Shown piece after piece: positions 55,815-64,000 of a stretch of DNA of 64,000 nt; the stretch's first letter is position 1, and every line of letters begins with the position of its first letter. The translations under genes were made by a program, and so were the position numbers. Below the pieces are notes generated by a model. That model was not told the origin of the DNA, ran no database searches, and saw only the letters and a program-made list of their open reading frames with translations. The DNA is from Rhodoferax potami (GTDB taxonomy: Bacteria > Pseudomonadota > Gammaproteobacteria > Burkholderiales > Burkholderiaceae_C): NCBI RefSeq assembly GCF_032193805.1, contig NZ_JAVBIK010000001.1, positions 868,001 to 932,000 of the forward strand, in the 5' to 3' direction.

Positions 55815-58800
55815 TGTGGTTCACACGCGTTAGCCTGCAAAACCCGGTGTTTGCCACCATGGTCATGCTGGCCCTGGTGGTGTTGGGCATGTTCTCCCTG
55901 CAGCGTCTGCAGGTGGACCAGTTCCCCAGCATCGACTTTCCAGTAGTGGTGGTGATTACCGACTACCCCGGCGCATCCCCTGAAATTGTGGAGAGCGAAG
56001 TCTCCAAAAAGGTGGAAGAAGGCGTGAACGCGATTGCCGGCATCAACGCACTCACCTCGCGCAGCTACGAAGGCCAAAGCCTGGTGATCATCGAGTTCGG
56101 GCTACATGTGGACGGCCGCAAAGCGGCAGAAGACGTGCGCGAGAAAATTGCCACCGTCAAACCCCTGCTGCGCAGCGAAGTCAAAGAACCCCGTGTCCTG
56201 CGGTTTGACCCCTCGTCCCGGGCCGTCTGGTCGGTGGCCGTATTGCCCGACACCCAAAGCGGCACCGCCCTGAGCGCGGTAGAGCTGACCAACTGGGCAG
56301 AACAGAATTTCAAAAAGCGGCTGGAGAACGTGCGCGGCGTGGGCTCGGTCACCCTGGTGGGGGGCACCAAGCGCGAAATCAACCTCTACCTCAACCCGCA
56401 AGCGCTCGAGTCGTTCGGCATCACGCCCGACCAAGTAGTGAATGCGGTCGCCGCGGAGAACCAGGACCTGCCCTTGGGCACCCTGCAATCCGACACCCAG
56501 GAACGGGTGATCCAGATCCAAGCGCGCATGCAGCGCCCCGAAGATTTCGGCCGCATCATCGTTGCCCGAAAGAACGGTACTCCTGTGCGGCTGGACCAAG
56601 TGGCCCGTGTAGCCGATGGCGCCCAGGAGGCCGAAACCCTGGCCCTCTACAACGGCCAGCGCACCCTGCTGATGAATGTGCAGAAGTCGCAAGACGAAAA
56701 CACGATCGTGGTGGTGGACGGTCTGGTCAAAGCACTGGCAGAGATGCAAAAACAGCTGCCCCCGGGCGTGCGGCTGGAGCAGATTACCGATGGCTCGCGC
56801 CAGATCCGGGTGTCGGTGAACAACGTGCGCCAAACGCTGATTGAGGGCGCGGTGCTGACCGTGCTCATCGTGTTCTTGTTCCTGAACTCGTGGCGCTCCA
56901 CCGTCATCACCGGCCTCACGCTGCCGATTGCACTGATTGGCACTTTTCTGTTCATGGATGCCTTCGGCTTCACCATCAACATGATCACCCTGATGGCCCT
57001 GTCGCTCTGCGTGGGTCTGTTGATTGACGATGCGATCGTGGTGCGCGAAAACATCGTGCGCCATGTGCAGATGGGCAAAAACGCCTTTCAAGCGTCTCTG
57101 GACGGTACCCAGGAGATTGGTCTCGCGGTGCTGGCGACCACGCTGTCCATCGTGGCGGTGTTTTTGCCCATCGGGTTTATGGGCGGCATCATCGGCAAGT
57201 TTTTTCACGAATTCGGCATCACCATCGTGGCGGCGGTGCTGATCTCGATGTTTGTGAGCTTTACCCTCGACCCGATGCTCTCCAGCATCTGGCACGACCC
57301 GAGTATTGAACACCACGGCAAAGCGCGGGATGGCAGCCAAGGCCCCTTGGGCCTTTACGACAAGACCATTGGCCGGGTGACCGGTTGGTTCGACCGCGGT
57401 ACCGAGGCCTTGGCAGAGGGGTACCAGAGCATCCTGCGCTGGGCGCTGCTGCACAAGCTGGCCACGGTGTTGATAGCGGTGGCCATTTTTGTCGGCAGTG
57501 TCTTCATGGTGCCTTTGCTGGGGACGGAGTTTGTGCCCAAGTCCGACTTCTCTGAAACCTCGCTGACCTTCAATACCCCGGTAGGCTCCTCGCTCGAGGT
57601 CACTGAAGCCCGGGCCAAGCAGGTCGAAGCCATCATCCGCGAGTTTCCGGAGGTGCGTTACACCCTCACCACCATCAACACCGGCAACGCCCAAGGAAAG
57701 ATTTACGCCAACATCTACATCCGGCTGGTAGACCGCAAAGACCGTAACCAGAGCGTGGATCAGATGTCGGTGACGCTGCGTCAACGCCTGCGCAATGTGG
57801 CGGGCATTACCGTTACCCACGTGGGTCTGCTGGACTCGGTGGGGGGCCAGAAACAGATTCTGTTCTCCATCCAAGGACCGGACACCCGGGAGCTGGAACG
57901 CCTGACGACCCTGGCTCTTGAGAAGGTGCGCGATGTGCCCGGCCTGGTGGACCTCGACTCCAGCATGAAGCCCAACAAGCCGACGCTGGAGGTGCAAGTC
58001 AAACGCGAAGCCGCCTCGGACCTCGGGCTGAACGTCACCCAGATCGGTAGCAGCCTGCGCACCTTGATTGCCGGCAAAACCGTCGGCAACTGGCGCGCAC
58101 CGGATGACCAGACCTACGACGTGAACGTGCGGCTCGCGCCCGATGCGCGCAATGCCGCGGCAGACCTGGAGCGACTGCCCTTCACTGTCGGCAGCAATGC
58201 CGATGGCAGTGCACGCATCGTCCGGCTCAACCAGGTGGCGAATGTGCGTGATTCCACCGGCCCCAACCAGATCAACCGGCGCGACCTGACCCGTGAAGTC
58301 TCTATCAGCGGCAACGTGTCGGGCCGCTCGGCGGGCGAAGTGTCGGCCGACATCCGCGCTGCCATGGATAGCATCAGCCTGCCGCCCGGCTACAGCTACA
58401 AATTCAGCGGCTCCACCAAGGACATGGCAGAGGCGTTTGGTTACGCCATCTCGGCGCTGGTGCTGGCCATTGTGTTCATCTACATGATCCTGGCCAGCCA
58501 ATTCAAGAGCTTTTTGCAGCCGCTGGCGCTCATGACCTCTTTGCCGCTCACGCTGATCGGCGTGGTGCTGGCGCTGATGATGTTCAACTCGACGCTCTCC
58601 ATGTTCTCCATCATCGGGGTGGTGATGCTGATGGGCTTGGTCACCAAAAATGCAATTTTGCTGGTCGACTTTGCGATCCGCGCCCGGGAAGACAGCACCG
58701 ACGCGCAGGGCCGCACGGTACCGGGCCTGCCCCGCTCGGAGGCCCTGCTACTGGCCGCCAAAGTGCGCTTGCGCCCTATTTTGATGACCACCCTGGCCAT

Positions 58801-59002
58801 GATCTTCGGCATGGTGCCGCTGGCCTTTGCCCTGAGTGAAGGTGCCGAAATGCGCGCCCCCATGGGCCAGGCGGTGATCGGCGGGGTGATCACTTCCTCG
58901 CTCTTGACGCTGGTGGTGGTGCCGGTGGTGTATTGCTACATGGACGACCTTGCGGCCTGGGCCCTGCGCCTGTGGCGCAAAGCCCCCGCCCCCGGCCGGT
59001 AA
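55814..59002 (+). CDS. RND family efflux transporter (HAE1/AcrB type)
   Basis: A 1062-residue proton-driven pump. Topology is typical: TM1 ([18 protein letters not shown]), porter loop, TM2-6, with the proton-relay aspartates in [16 protein letters not shown] near residue 407, a second loop, and TM8-12 with [36 protein letters not shown] near 930. Signature GVEVxSxxNxxxS-type porter motifs such as [29 protein letters not shown] are present. Substrates cannot be deduced. Third gene of the TetR-led operon. Confidence 0.95.
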   Translation: MWFTRVSLQNPVFATMVMLALVVLGMFSLQRLQVDQFPSIDFPVVVVITDYPGASPEIVESEVSKKVEEGVNAIAGINALTSRSYEGQSLVIIEFGLHVDGRKAAEDVREKIATVKPLLRSEVKEPRVLRFDPSSRAVWSVAVLPDTQSGTALSAVELTNWAEQNFKKRLENVRGVGSVTLVGGTKREINLYLNPQALESFGITPDQVVNAVAAENQDLPLGTLQSDTQERVIQIQARMQRPEDFGRIIVARKNGTPVRLDQVARVADGAQEAETLALYNGQRTLLMNVQKSQDENTIVVVDGLVKALAEMQKQLPPGVRLEQITDGSRQIRVSVNNVRQTLIEGAVLTVLIVFLFLNSWRSTVITGLTLPIALIGTFLFMDAFGFTINMITLMALSLCVGLLIDDAIVVRENIVRHVQMGKNAFQASLDGTQEIGLAVLATTLSIVAVFLPIGFMGGIIGKFFHEFGITIVAAVLISMFVSFTLDPMLSSIWHDPSIEHHGKARDGSQGPLGLYDKTIGRVTGWFDRGTEALAEGYQSILRWALLHKLATVLIAVAIFVGSVFMVPLLGTEFVPKSDFSETSLTFNTPVGSSLEVTEARAKQVEAIIREFPEVRYTLTTINTGNAQGKIYANIYIRLVDRKDRNQSVDQMSVTLRQRLRNVAGITVTHVGLLDSVGGQKQILFSIQGPDTRELERLTTLALEKVRDVPGLVDLDSSMKPNKPTLEVQVKREAASDLGLNVTQIGSSLRTLIAGKTVGNWRAPDDQTYDVNVRLAPDARNAAADLERLPFTVGSNADGSARIVRLNQVANVRDSTGPNQINRRDLTREVSISGNVSGRSAGEVSADIRAAMDSISLPPGYSYKFSGSTKDMAEAFGYAISALVLAIVFIYMILASQFKSFLQPLALMTSLPLTLIGVVLALMMFNSTLSMFSIIGVVMLMGLVTKNAILLVDFAIRAREDSTDAQGRTVPGLPRSEALLLAAKVRLRPILMTTLAMIFGMVPLAFALSEGAEMRAPMGQAVIGGVITSSLLTLVVVPVVYCYMDDLAAWALRLWRKAPAPGR

Positions 59003-59044
59003 AATTTGTCACACCTGTTTAACGTGACCCAAGGAAACTTCGCC

Positions 59045-59698
59045 ATGCATTCGAACCAAGCCCGCTTCAACATGATCGAGCAACAAATCCGCCCCTGGAA
59101 TGTGCTCGACCTCCAGGTGCTGGAGTTGCTGGGCACCATCCACCGCGAAGACTTTGTGCCGGAAGCCCACCGCGCCCTGGCCTTTGCCGACACCGAGATC
59201 CCGCTCCCCGCAGGCCAATGCATGCTGGCACCCCGCCTGGAAGCCCGCATGCTGCAAGACCTGATGGTGCAGCCCCACGAAACCGTGTTGGAAGTCGGCG
59301 CAGGCTCCGGCTTCATGGCCGCGTTGCTGGCCCACCGCGCACGCCAGGTGTTGACCCTGGAAATCGTGCCGGAACTCGCCGCCATGGCCCGCAGCAACCT
59401 GGCCAAAGCCGGGCTGGGCAACGTCACCGTGCGTGAAGCCGATGGCTCCAAACTGGGTGCGTCCGAAGGCAAGTTTGATGTGATCGTGCTCAGCGGCTCG
59501 GTCGGTCAGGTTCCGCAAGACCTGCTGCAACACCTGACCATCGGCGGTCGCTTGGGCGTGATCGTGGGCGATGACCCGGTCATGCAATGCACCATCGTGA
59601 CCCGCACCAGCGAAACCGACTTCCGCAGCTCGGTCACCTGGGAAACCATGGTCCAGCGCCTACAAGGCTTTGCAGAACCTGCACGCTTCCAGTTCTAA
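59045..59698 (+). CDS. protein-L-isoaspartate O-methyltransferase-like protein
   Basis: A 217-residue SAM-dependent methyltransferase of the PCMT family from ATG 59045. It starts NQARFNMIEQQIRPWNVLD, where the MIEQQIRPW block is typical of this proteobacterial subgroup, then RHEDFVP-like REDFVPEAHRALAFADTEIPL, LAPRLEARMLQDLMVQ, and the SAM loop VLEVGAGSGFMAALLA near residue 85. Such genes sit upstream of rhodanese and tolC in related bacteria, as here. It repairs or methylates isoaspartyl residues by homology; real substrate uncertain. Confidence 0.88.
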   Translation: MHSNQARFNMIEQQIRPWNVLDLQVLELLGTIHREDFVPEAHRALAFADTEIPLPAGQCMLAPRLEARMLQDLMVQPHETVLEVGAGSGFMAALLAHRARQVLTLEIVPELAAMARSNLAKAGLGNVTVREADGSKLGASEGKFDVIVLSGSVGQVPQDLLQHLTIGGRLGVIVGDDPVMQCTIVTRTSETDFRSSVTWETMVQRLQGFAEPARFQF

Positions 59699-59714
59699 AC
59701 CCAAAACGAATCGC

Positions 59715-60056
59715 ATGATCAGTCAAATCCGTCCCACCGACCTCGAGGCCTGGTACACCAGCGTCGAAGGCAGCGGCCAGCCCTTGGTGCTGGATGTGCG
59801 CGAGCCCCACGAGCTGGCCCTGGCCAGTGTGGTGCCGGACGGATTCGAAGTCATAGGGATTCCCATGGGGGTGATACCGGTGCGCCTGACCGAGCTGCCC
59901 ACCGACCGGCCGATTGCCTGCTTGTGCCACCACGGTGCGCGCAGCATGCAAGTTGCCATGTTTCTGCAAAGCCGCGGCTTTGCAGAGCTGGCCAATATCG
60001 CCGGCGGAATTGAGGCTTGGTCGGCCGAGCGCGACAGCACTGTGCCACGCTATTGA
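59715..60056 (+). CDS. single-domain rhodanese
   Basis: A 113-residue rhodanese from ATG 59715. The active-site Cys lies in ACLCHHGARSMQVA near residue 75, after DVREPHELALASV. The loop CHHGARS is a six-residue active site as in thiosulfate or persulfide sulfurtransferases. It stands 16 bases behind the methyltransferase gene and 52 bases before tolC, in one transcript. Confidence 0.93.
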   Translation: MISQIRPTDLEAWYTSVEGSGQPLVLDVREPHELALASVVPDGFEVIGIPMGVIPVRLTELPTDRPIACLCHHGARSMQVAMFLQSRGFAELANIAGGIEAWSAERDSTVPRY

Positions 60057-60108
60057 CCGCACCGCCCCGAGACCCTGTTTTTTGACCTTCCGACTGAGAA
60101 AGCCCCTC

Positions 60109-61461
60109 ATGCACCGCCTTTTCACCCCCCGCCTGCCTGTGTTGACCATGGCGCTGGCCGTCGCCGGTTTTGGCGCCGCCGTGCCGGCATCGGCCCAAAG
60201 CCTGCAAGACCTCTACACCGCTGCGCGCGGTTATGACGCCAGCTACCAGTCTGCCAAGAGCTTGTTTGAGGCCAACCTGGCCAAAGCCGAGCAAGCCAAA
60301 GCTTTATTGCTGCCCAGTGCCAACTTTGCCCTCGGCGCAAGCGGCAGCAGTCAAGACGTCAACTCGCCAGCTAGAAGCACCGATTGGGGCTACAAAGGAC
60401 AAAGCGCCGAAATAAGCGTTACTCAGCCTTTGTACCGTCCTGCCAACAAGGCGAACTACGAAAAGGGCATGCGAGGCGCTGAGGCTGCCAAAGCCCAATT
60501 GCTAGCCTCTGAACAAGACCTAATCGTGCGAGTTAGCCAAGCCTATTTTGATGTGCTGGCCTCCACCGACAGCCTGACCTTCGTCAAAGCCCAAAAAGCG
60601 GCCGTGGCCGAGCAACTGGCCTCTGCCAAGCGCAATTTCGAGGTGGGCACCTCCACCATCACAGACACTCGCGAAGCCCAGGCCCGCTTTGACCTGGTGG
60701 TCGCCCAGGAACTCGCGGCGGAGAACGATCTGCGGGTCAAAACCATCGCCCTCAACCAGCTGGTGGGCATGAGCAATGCCAGCCCCAAGCCTTTGGCAGC
60801 GCCGGTCGTTTTGGCACCGCTGGAGCCAGCCAACCCCGAAGCCTGGGTGCAGCAGTCCGAAGGACAGCACCCTGCGCTGGCACAGCTCAAGATCGCGTTA
60901 GAAGTTGCCCAGCTCGACACCGCCATTGCCGAGGCAGGGCACAAGCCAACACTTGACGTCAGCGGCAAGTACACAGCGTCCAACGCACAAAACGGCGGCT
61001 CCAGTGGACCAGCCGCTTTTGATACCCGAAGCAACGTAGCGACCGTGGGCTTGAGCTTCAACCTGCCTTTGTTTGCCGGCTTTGCCACCCAAAACCGCAT
61101 CAAGGAAACCCTGGCGCTCGAAGACAAGGCCCGCACCGACCTTGAAGCCAGCCGTCGCACCATCGCGCAGGCCACCCGCACCGCATTCTTCGGGGTGCAA
61201 AGCGGGCAGGCACAGGTCAAGGCGCTGGAAGCTGCCGAGGCCTCCAGCCAGAGCGCGTTGGAGGCCAACAAGCTGGGCTACCAGGTGGGTGTGCGCATCA
61301 ACATCGATGTACTCAACAGCCAGAGCCAGTTGTTCAGCACCAAGGCCAGTTTGTCCAAGGCGCGTTATGACGTGTTGGTAGGCGGCCTGAAGCTCAAGCA
61401 GGCCGCCGGCACTCTGAAGGCCGACGACCTGGCACCCATCAACAGCCAGCTGGTGCCGTAA
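60109..61461 (+). CDS. tolC: TolC family outer membrane channel protein
   Basis: A 450-residue outer-membrane efflux protein from ATG 60109, with signal peptide LPVLTMALAVAGFGAAVPASAQ. It shows two tandem repeats of the OEP domain, each with long helical hairpins (QSLQDLYTAARGYDASYQSAKSLFEANLAKAEQAKALLLPS; HPALAQLKIALEVAQLDTAIAEAGHKPTLDV), plus VTQPLY and FNLPLFAG strand motifs. It serves as exit duct for RND pumps and type I secretion. The 3-prime end overlaps the convergent waaA gene by 23 bases; its terminator lies within waaA. Confidence 0.93.
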   Translation: MHRLFTPRLPVLTMALAVAGFGAAVPASAQSLQDLYTAARGYDASYQSAKSLFEANLAKAEQAKALLLPSANFALGASGSSQDVNSPARSTDWGYKGQSAEISVTQPLYRPANKANYEKGMRGAEAAKAQLLASEQDLIVRVSQAYFDVLASTDSLTFVKAQKAAVAEQLASAKRNFEVGTSTITDTREAQARFDLVVAQELAAENDLRVKTIALNQLVGMSNASPKPLAAPVVLAPLEPANPEAWVQQSEGQHPALAQLKIALEVAQLDTAIAEAGHKPTLDVSGKYTASNAQNGGSSGPAAFDTRSNVATVGLSFNLPLFAGFATQNRIKETLALEDKARTDLEASRRTIAQATRTAFFGVQSGQAQVKALEAAEASSQSALEANKLGYQVGVRINIDVLNSQSQLFSTKASLSKARYDVLVGGLKLKQAAGTLKADDLAPINSQLVP

Positions 61462-62821
61462 TAGCGCCTCGGCGCACGACAGCGGCCACTTCGGTGGCCG
61501 TTTTCAATGCTGCGCCCCGGTGCGCAGCACCCAAGCCCAAGGCCGCGTCCTGCATGCCTTGCAAGCGCGCGGTATCACCCGCCGTTGCAGCCGCTTCAGC
61601 CACCGCGTGGTCGATGTTTTCGCACCTCAGCGCGGCGCCTGCATCTGCCGCCAGCGTGGAGGCTTCGGTGAAATTGAAAAGGTGCGGGCCCATGAAAACC
61701 GGCACACCGCAGGCCGCTGCCTCGATCAGGTTCTGCCCGCCCAAGGGTGCAAAGCTGCCACCCAACAAAGCAATATGAGCCAAGCCGAAGTAGAGCGCCA
61801 TTTCGCCCAGCGAGTCGCCCACCCACACGTCCGCAGTCTCTGGCGCTTCGCCCCATTGGCTGCGGCGGGACACGGAGTAGCCGGCATCGACAAACAACTG
61901 CGCGACTTCGGCAAAGCGCTGCGGATGGCGTGGCACCACCAGCAGCTGGAAGGGCATTCGTAAGCCGGTCTGCGCGCCATTTGCTATCGATTCAGGAGCT
62001 GCTCGCGCAATATCCACGGGCGCCAAGGTCCACTTTTGTTTCAAAACGTCGAGCAGCATCTGCTCTTCGCCTTCCCGCGAGCTTGCAAACATCAGCACCG
62101 GGCGACCCGCACCTGCACGCCAGGCGCGGCCCCGGGCCAGCAGCGTTGCATCCGGCGTAGCGTCGAATTTGAAGTTACCCAAGACAGCTTGCACCGGCGC
62201 ACCCAAGGCGCGCAGGCGCTGGGCATCCGCTTCGCTCTGGGCCCACACCGCATGCAGGCCACGATAGGCCGGACCGGCGAGCCAGCGCAGGCGCCGGGAT
62301 TGCTGGTAGGTCTTGTCGCTCAAGCGGGCGTTGACCAGGCACAGGGGCACGCCGCGCTGTGCGCAGCCGGCCACCAGGTTGGGCCAGACCTCGGTCTCCA
62401 TCAGCAGGCCCACGTCAGGCCGGAAATGCGCCAAAAAGCGACCCACCGCCGAAGGCGTGTCCCATGGCTGCCAGACCTGCACATCGCCCGGCTGCAGCAA
62501 AGCCTTGCCGGCCTCACGGCCCGTCGCCGTGCCGTGGGTCAGCACCAAGCGCATGCCGGGCAGGCTCTCGCGCAAGCGCGCCAGCAAAGCGACAGCGGCA
62601 CGGGTTTCACCCAGTGACACCGCGTGCAACCAGACCACCGGTGCACCACCCGCTGCAGCGGCAGGCCCTGGGGCGAAGTGAACTGCATCGTCGTAATGGC
62701 CGAAACGCTGCTCCACCCATTCGCCATATAGCGGCTCTACTTTGGCGCGGCGGGCCAGTTTGCGGCGCACCCAGGGCTGGGCGGCATAAGTCAGCAGGGA
62801 ATAAAGGGCACGCATCATCAT
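61439..62821 (-). CDS. waaA: 3-deoxy-D-manno-octulosonic acid (Kdo) transferase
   Basis: About 460 residues; three consecutive ATGs at 62821-62813 can start it. WaaA adds Kdo to lipid A precursor at the inner membrane: N-terminal anchor (ALYSLLTYAAQPW), VWLHAVSLGETRAA near residue 70, LLMETEVWPNLVAGCA near 135, LVNARLSDKTYQQS, and the C-terminal GT-B part with VPRHPQRF, LLGGSFAPLGGQNLIEAAACGVPVFMGPHLFNF. Residues about 259-279 (KQKWTLAPVDIARAAPESIA) are encoded by an interspersed repeat lying in frame between the REGEEQMLLDVL block and the VPRHPQRF block. The gene's last codons overlap tolC. Confidence 0.93.
   Translation of the reverse strand: MMMRALYSLLTYAAQPWVRRKLARRAKVEPLYGEWVEQRFGHYDDAVHFAPGPAAAAGGAPVVWLHAVSLGETRAAVALLARLRESLPGMRLVLTHGTATGREAGKALLQPGDVQVWQPWDTPSAVGRFLAHFRPDVGLLMETEVWPNLVAGCAQRGVPLCLVNARLSDKTYQQSRRLRWLAGPAYRGLHAVWAQSEADAQRLRALGAPVQAVLGNFKFDATPDATLLARGRAWRAGAGRPVLMFASSREGEEQMLLDVLKQKWTLAPVDIARAAPESIANGAQTGLRMPFQLLVVPRHPQRFAEVAQLFVDAGYSVSRRSQWGEAPETADVWVGDSLGEMALYFGLAHIALLGGSFAPLGGQNLIEAAACGVPVFMGPHLFNFTEASTLAADAGAALRCENIDHAVAEAAATAGDTARLQGMQDAALGLGAAHRGAALKTATEVAAVVRRGAITAPAGC
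61483..61504 (+). terminator. tolC terminator embedded in waaA
   Basis: CGGCCAC-TTCG-GTGGCCG followed by TTTT, 22 bases behind the tolC stop. On the other strand the same bases encode TATEVA near the end of waaA. Confidence 0.85.
61983..62045. repeat. interspersed repeat inside waaA
   Basis: GCTATCGATTCAGGAGCTGC, then TCGCGCAATATCCACGGGCG and CCAAGG...TTTGTTTCAAAA align with the copies at 43758 and 47965 (shared GCTAT, GAGCTGCTCGCGC, GGGCGCCA). Here it is read through as about 21 codons of waaA. Confidence 0.65.
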
Positions 62822-62838
62822 GGTGGGTGGGCGCAGAT

Positions 62839-63894
62839 TCAGCGGCTCAGCACGGGGGTCGCCAGCGACTCCCAAGCGGACCACACGGACTCTACGTCCG
62901 GGTACGGCTCTTCAAAAACGCTGCATTGACGCGCGGGTTTGCCCCGCGCATCCAGCGCTGCCGGGCCGGTGCGCCAGGCGGTGTCGAAGTTGTAGATCTG
63001 CACATGCGGCAAGTCGAGTGCGACCGCAATATGGCTCACGCCGCTGTCCACCCCGACCACGCCTGCGCAGTGGGCCAAGGTGTCAGTCAGCACATCCAGC
63101 CCCACGGCGGGCAATACCCACGCAGACTCCAGCCCGGTGGCGATCGCCCGGCTGGTTTCCAGCTCGCGGGCGCCGGCATGGGGCAAGGCCACGCAAAAGC
63201 CGGCGTTGTTCAACCGGCGGCCTAAGGCCACCCAATGGTCCAGCGGCCATTCTTTGTCGGCCCGCGAGGTGCCGTGCACCAACGCCACCAGCGGCTTGCG
63301 GGGCACAAAGGGGTTTTCAGCATGGCCCAGGTGTTTGGGCAGCGGCGCACTCAAGGCGCAATCCTTGCCCACCAGCCCAAAGCGCAGCGCCTCCGCAGGG
63401 GTGTAGCCCATTGCCTTGGCACACAGCAAGCGACCGCGCTGCACCGCATGCACATGGGGCTCCAGCGTGATGGCCGTGTCTGCCACCCAGCGCGTGGGCG
63501 CCTCGTAGCCCGAGCCTTCGGTCTGGTTGGCCATCGCGTAGCGGCGCCCTTCCGGCGTGGTGCGGGCCAGCCAAGCCACGAGTGCGGATTTGCTCAGGCC
63601 CTGCAGGTCAATCACCGCGTCATAGGCGTCTTGCTTAAGGTCGGCCTTGAAGCTGCGCCAAGCGGCGCGGGTCGCTGCGGCAAATGGCTTTTTGCTCCAG
63701 GCGCGGATGTCACACGGAATCACACGCGTCACGCCTTCGCAGCGCGCCACCAGCGGCGCAAAGCCGCGCTCCACCACCCAGTCAATGCGGGCGCGGGGAA
63801 ACGCGGCGCGCAGGTCTTGCACTGCCGGCATCGCGTGCACCACATCGCCCAAGGACGAGAGTTTGACGATCAAAATCTTTTGCGGCGCTTTCAA
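62839..63894 (-). CDS. waaC: lipopolysaccharide heptosyltransferase I
   Basis: A 351-residue glycosyltransferase family 9 enzyme that transfers the first heptose to Kdo of the LPS inner core. Start is the TTG at 63892-63894, which has GGAGG seven bases upstream and overlaps the stop of the preceding gene. Blocks: ILIVKLSSLGDVVHAMPAVQDLRAAFP at the N-terminus, YDAVIDLQGLSKSALVAWLA near 90, VALVHGTSRADKEWPLDHWVALGRRL near 195 and GVVGVDSGVSHIAVALDLPHVQIYNFDTAWRTGP near 280. The waaA gene follows after 17 bases. Confidence 0.94.
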   Translation of the reverse strand: MKAPQKILIVKLSSLGDVVHAMPAVQDLRAAFPRARIDWVVERGFAPLVARCEGVTRVIPCDIRAWSKKPFAAATRAAWRSFKADLKQDAYDAVIDLQGLSKSALVAWLARTTPEGRRYAMANQTEGSGYEAPTRWVADTAITLEPHVHAVQRGRLLCAKAMGYTPAEALRFGLVGKDCALSAPLPKHLGHAENPFVPRKPLVALVHGTSRADKEWPLDHWVALGRRLNNAGFCVALPHAGARELETSRAIATGLESAWVLPAVGLDVLTDTLAHCAGVVGVDSGVSHIAVALDLPHVQIYNFDTAWRTGPAALDARGKPARQCSVFEEPYPDVESVWSAWESLATPVLSR

Positions 63895-64000
63895 TGGGAA
63901 GCCTCCACGAGCACGGCATTTGGCTGGATGCGGCGCACCCATTCCATTAGCAAGGCCTGAATGCGGGCCAGCGCTTCGGGCGTGCGGCCCTCGCAGCGCA
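63891..64000 (-). CDS. phosphomannomutase/phosphoglucomutase, C-terminal end (runs off window)
   Basis: The last 36 codons before the stop at 63891-63893 read RCEGRTPEALARIQALLMEW and end NAVLVEASH. This resembles the C-terminal domain of alpha-D-phosphohexomutases (RFEGxTPEALxRIQ). The enzyme would supply sugar phosphates for LPS. Stop overlaps the TTG start of waaC, so the genes are co-translated. Only the tail is visible, so the name is tentative. Confidence 0.65.
   Translation of the reverse strand, partial: RCEGRTPEALARIQALLMEWVRRIQPNAVLVEASH

Noticed and set aside
56102-58501. A 799-codon minus-strand frame opposite the RND pump
   Set aside because: Its His/Gly/Gln-rich translation is the usual shadow of a GC-rich gene, and the plus strand encodes a complete RND transporter.

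Overview
The window looks like a chromosomal segment of a betaproteobacterium of the family Comamonadaceae, probably Rhodoferax-like. Pointers are the high-GC housekeeping genes, an Entner-Doudoroff edd-eda pair, the gene string pcm-rhodanese-tolC-waaA-waaC, and an interspersed repeat of the type I associate with this family. I see no rRNA or tRNA gene and no CRISPR array.

Layout. 1-4.5 kb: a partial DUF1631 gene, RNA helicase rhlE overlapping a Rossmann-fold oxidoreductase gene, a cupin and gloA. 4.5-9.7 kb: an AT-richer islet with a cysteine-rich lipoprotein gene whose reading frame is set by a TCAA tetranucleotide repeat, the first of three 1190-bp IS407-group insertion sequences, a very large lipoprotein and a membrane protein. 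10.0-12.6 kb: edd-eda. 12.69-38.27 kb: one large transposable element. 38.3-64 kb: ordinary chromosome with an OmpA-like protein, pdxH, DUF502 and VanZ-like membrane proteins, an AEC transporter, a Zur-centred zinc region (zur, an FtsX-type ABC exporter and DUF3299 on one side, znuCBA on the other), a Dpp/Nik-type importer, msrA, a TetR-RND efflux operon, pcm, rhodanese, tolC, and waaA, waaC and a phosphohexomutase end.

The main discovery is the 25,588-bp element at 12686-38273. It has identical 26-bp terminal inverted repeats and an exact 8-bp target duplication (CGCACCAT), and contains an IS1595/ISXO2-type transposase gene; this family is known for 8-bp duplications and for carrying passenger genes. 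It sits directly beside a terminator hairpin between edd and an OmpA-like gene. Without five secondary insertions (two IS407-group, three IS21-family) it would be about 16.3 kb.

Its cargo reads as a defence and stability island. There is a type III toxin-antitoxin locus (toxN, a terminator, toxI repeats and a sigma70 promoter) and an SOS-type LexA-like repressor with its own operator heading a gene string broken by two IS21 insertions. There is also a mobile-mystery-protein-A-like regulator without its usual Fic partner, followed by an operon of a 1495-aa superfamily 1 helicase with a C-terminal Vsr/MTES_1575-like nuclease, a J-domain-like protein with QPD in place of HPD, and an OST-HTH/LOTUS protein clipped by an IS21. 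A ribbon-helix-helix-like gene with two matched operators lies at the right end. All functions are inferred from reading sequence; no database search was run.
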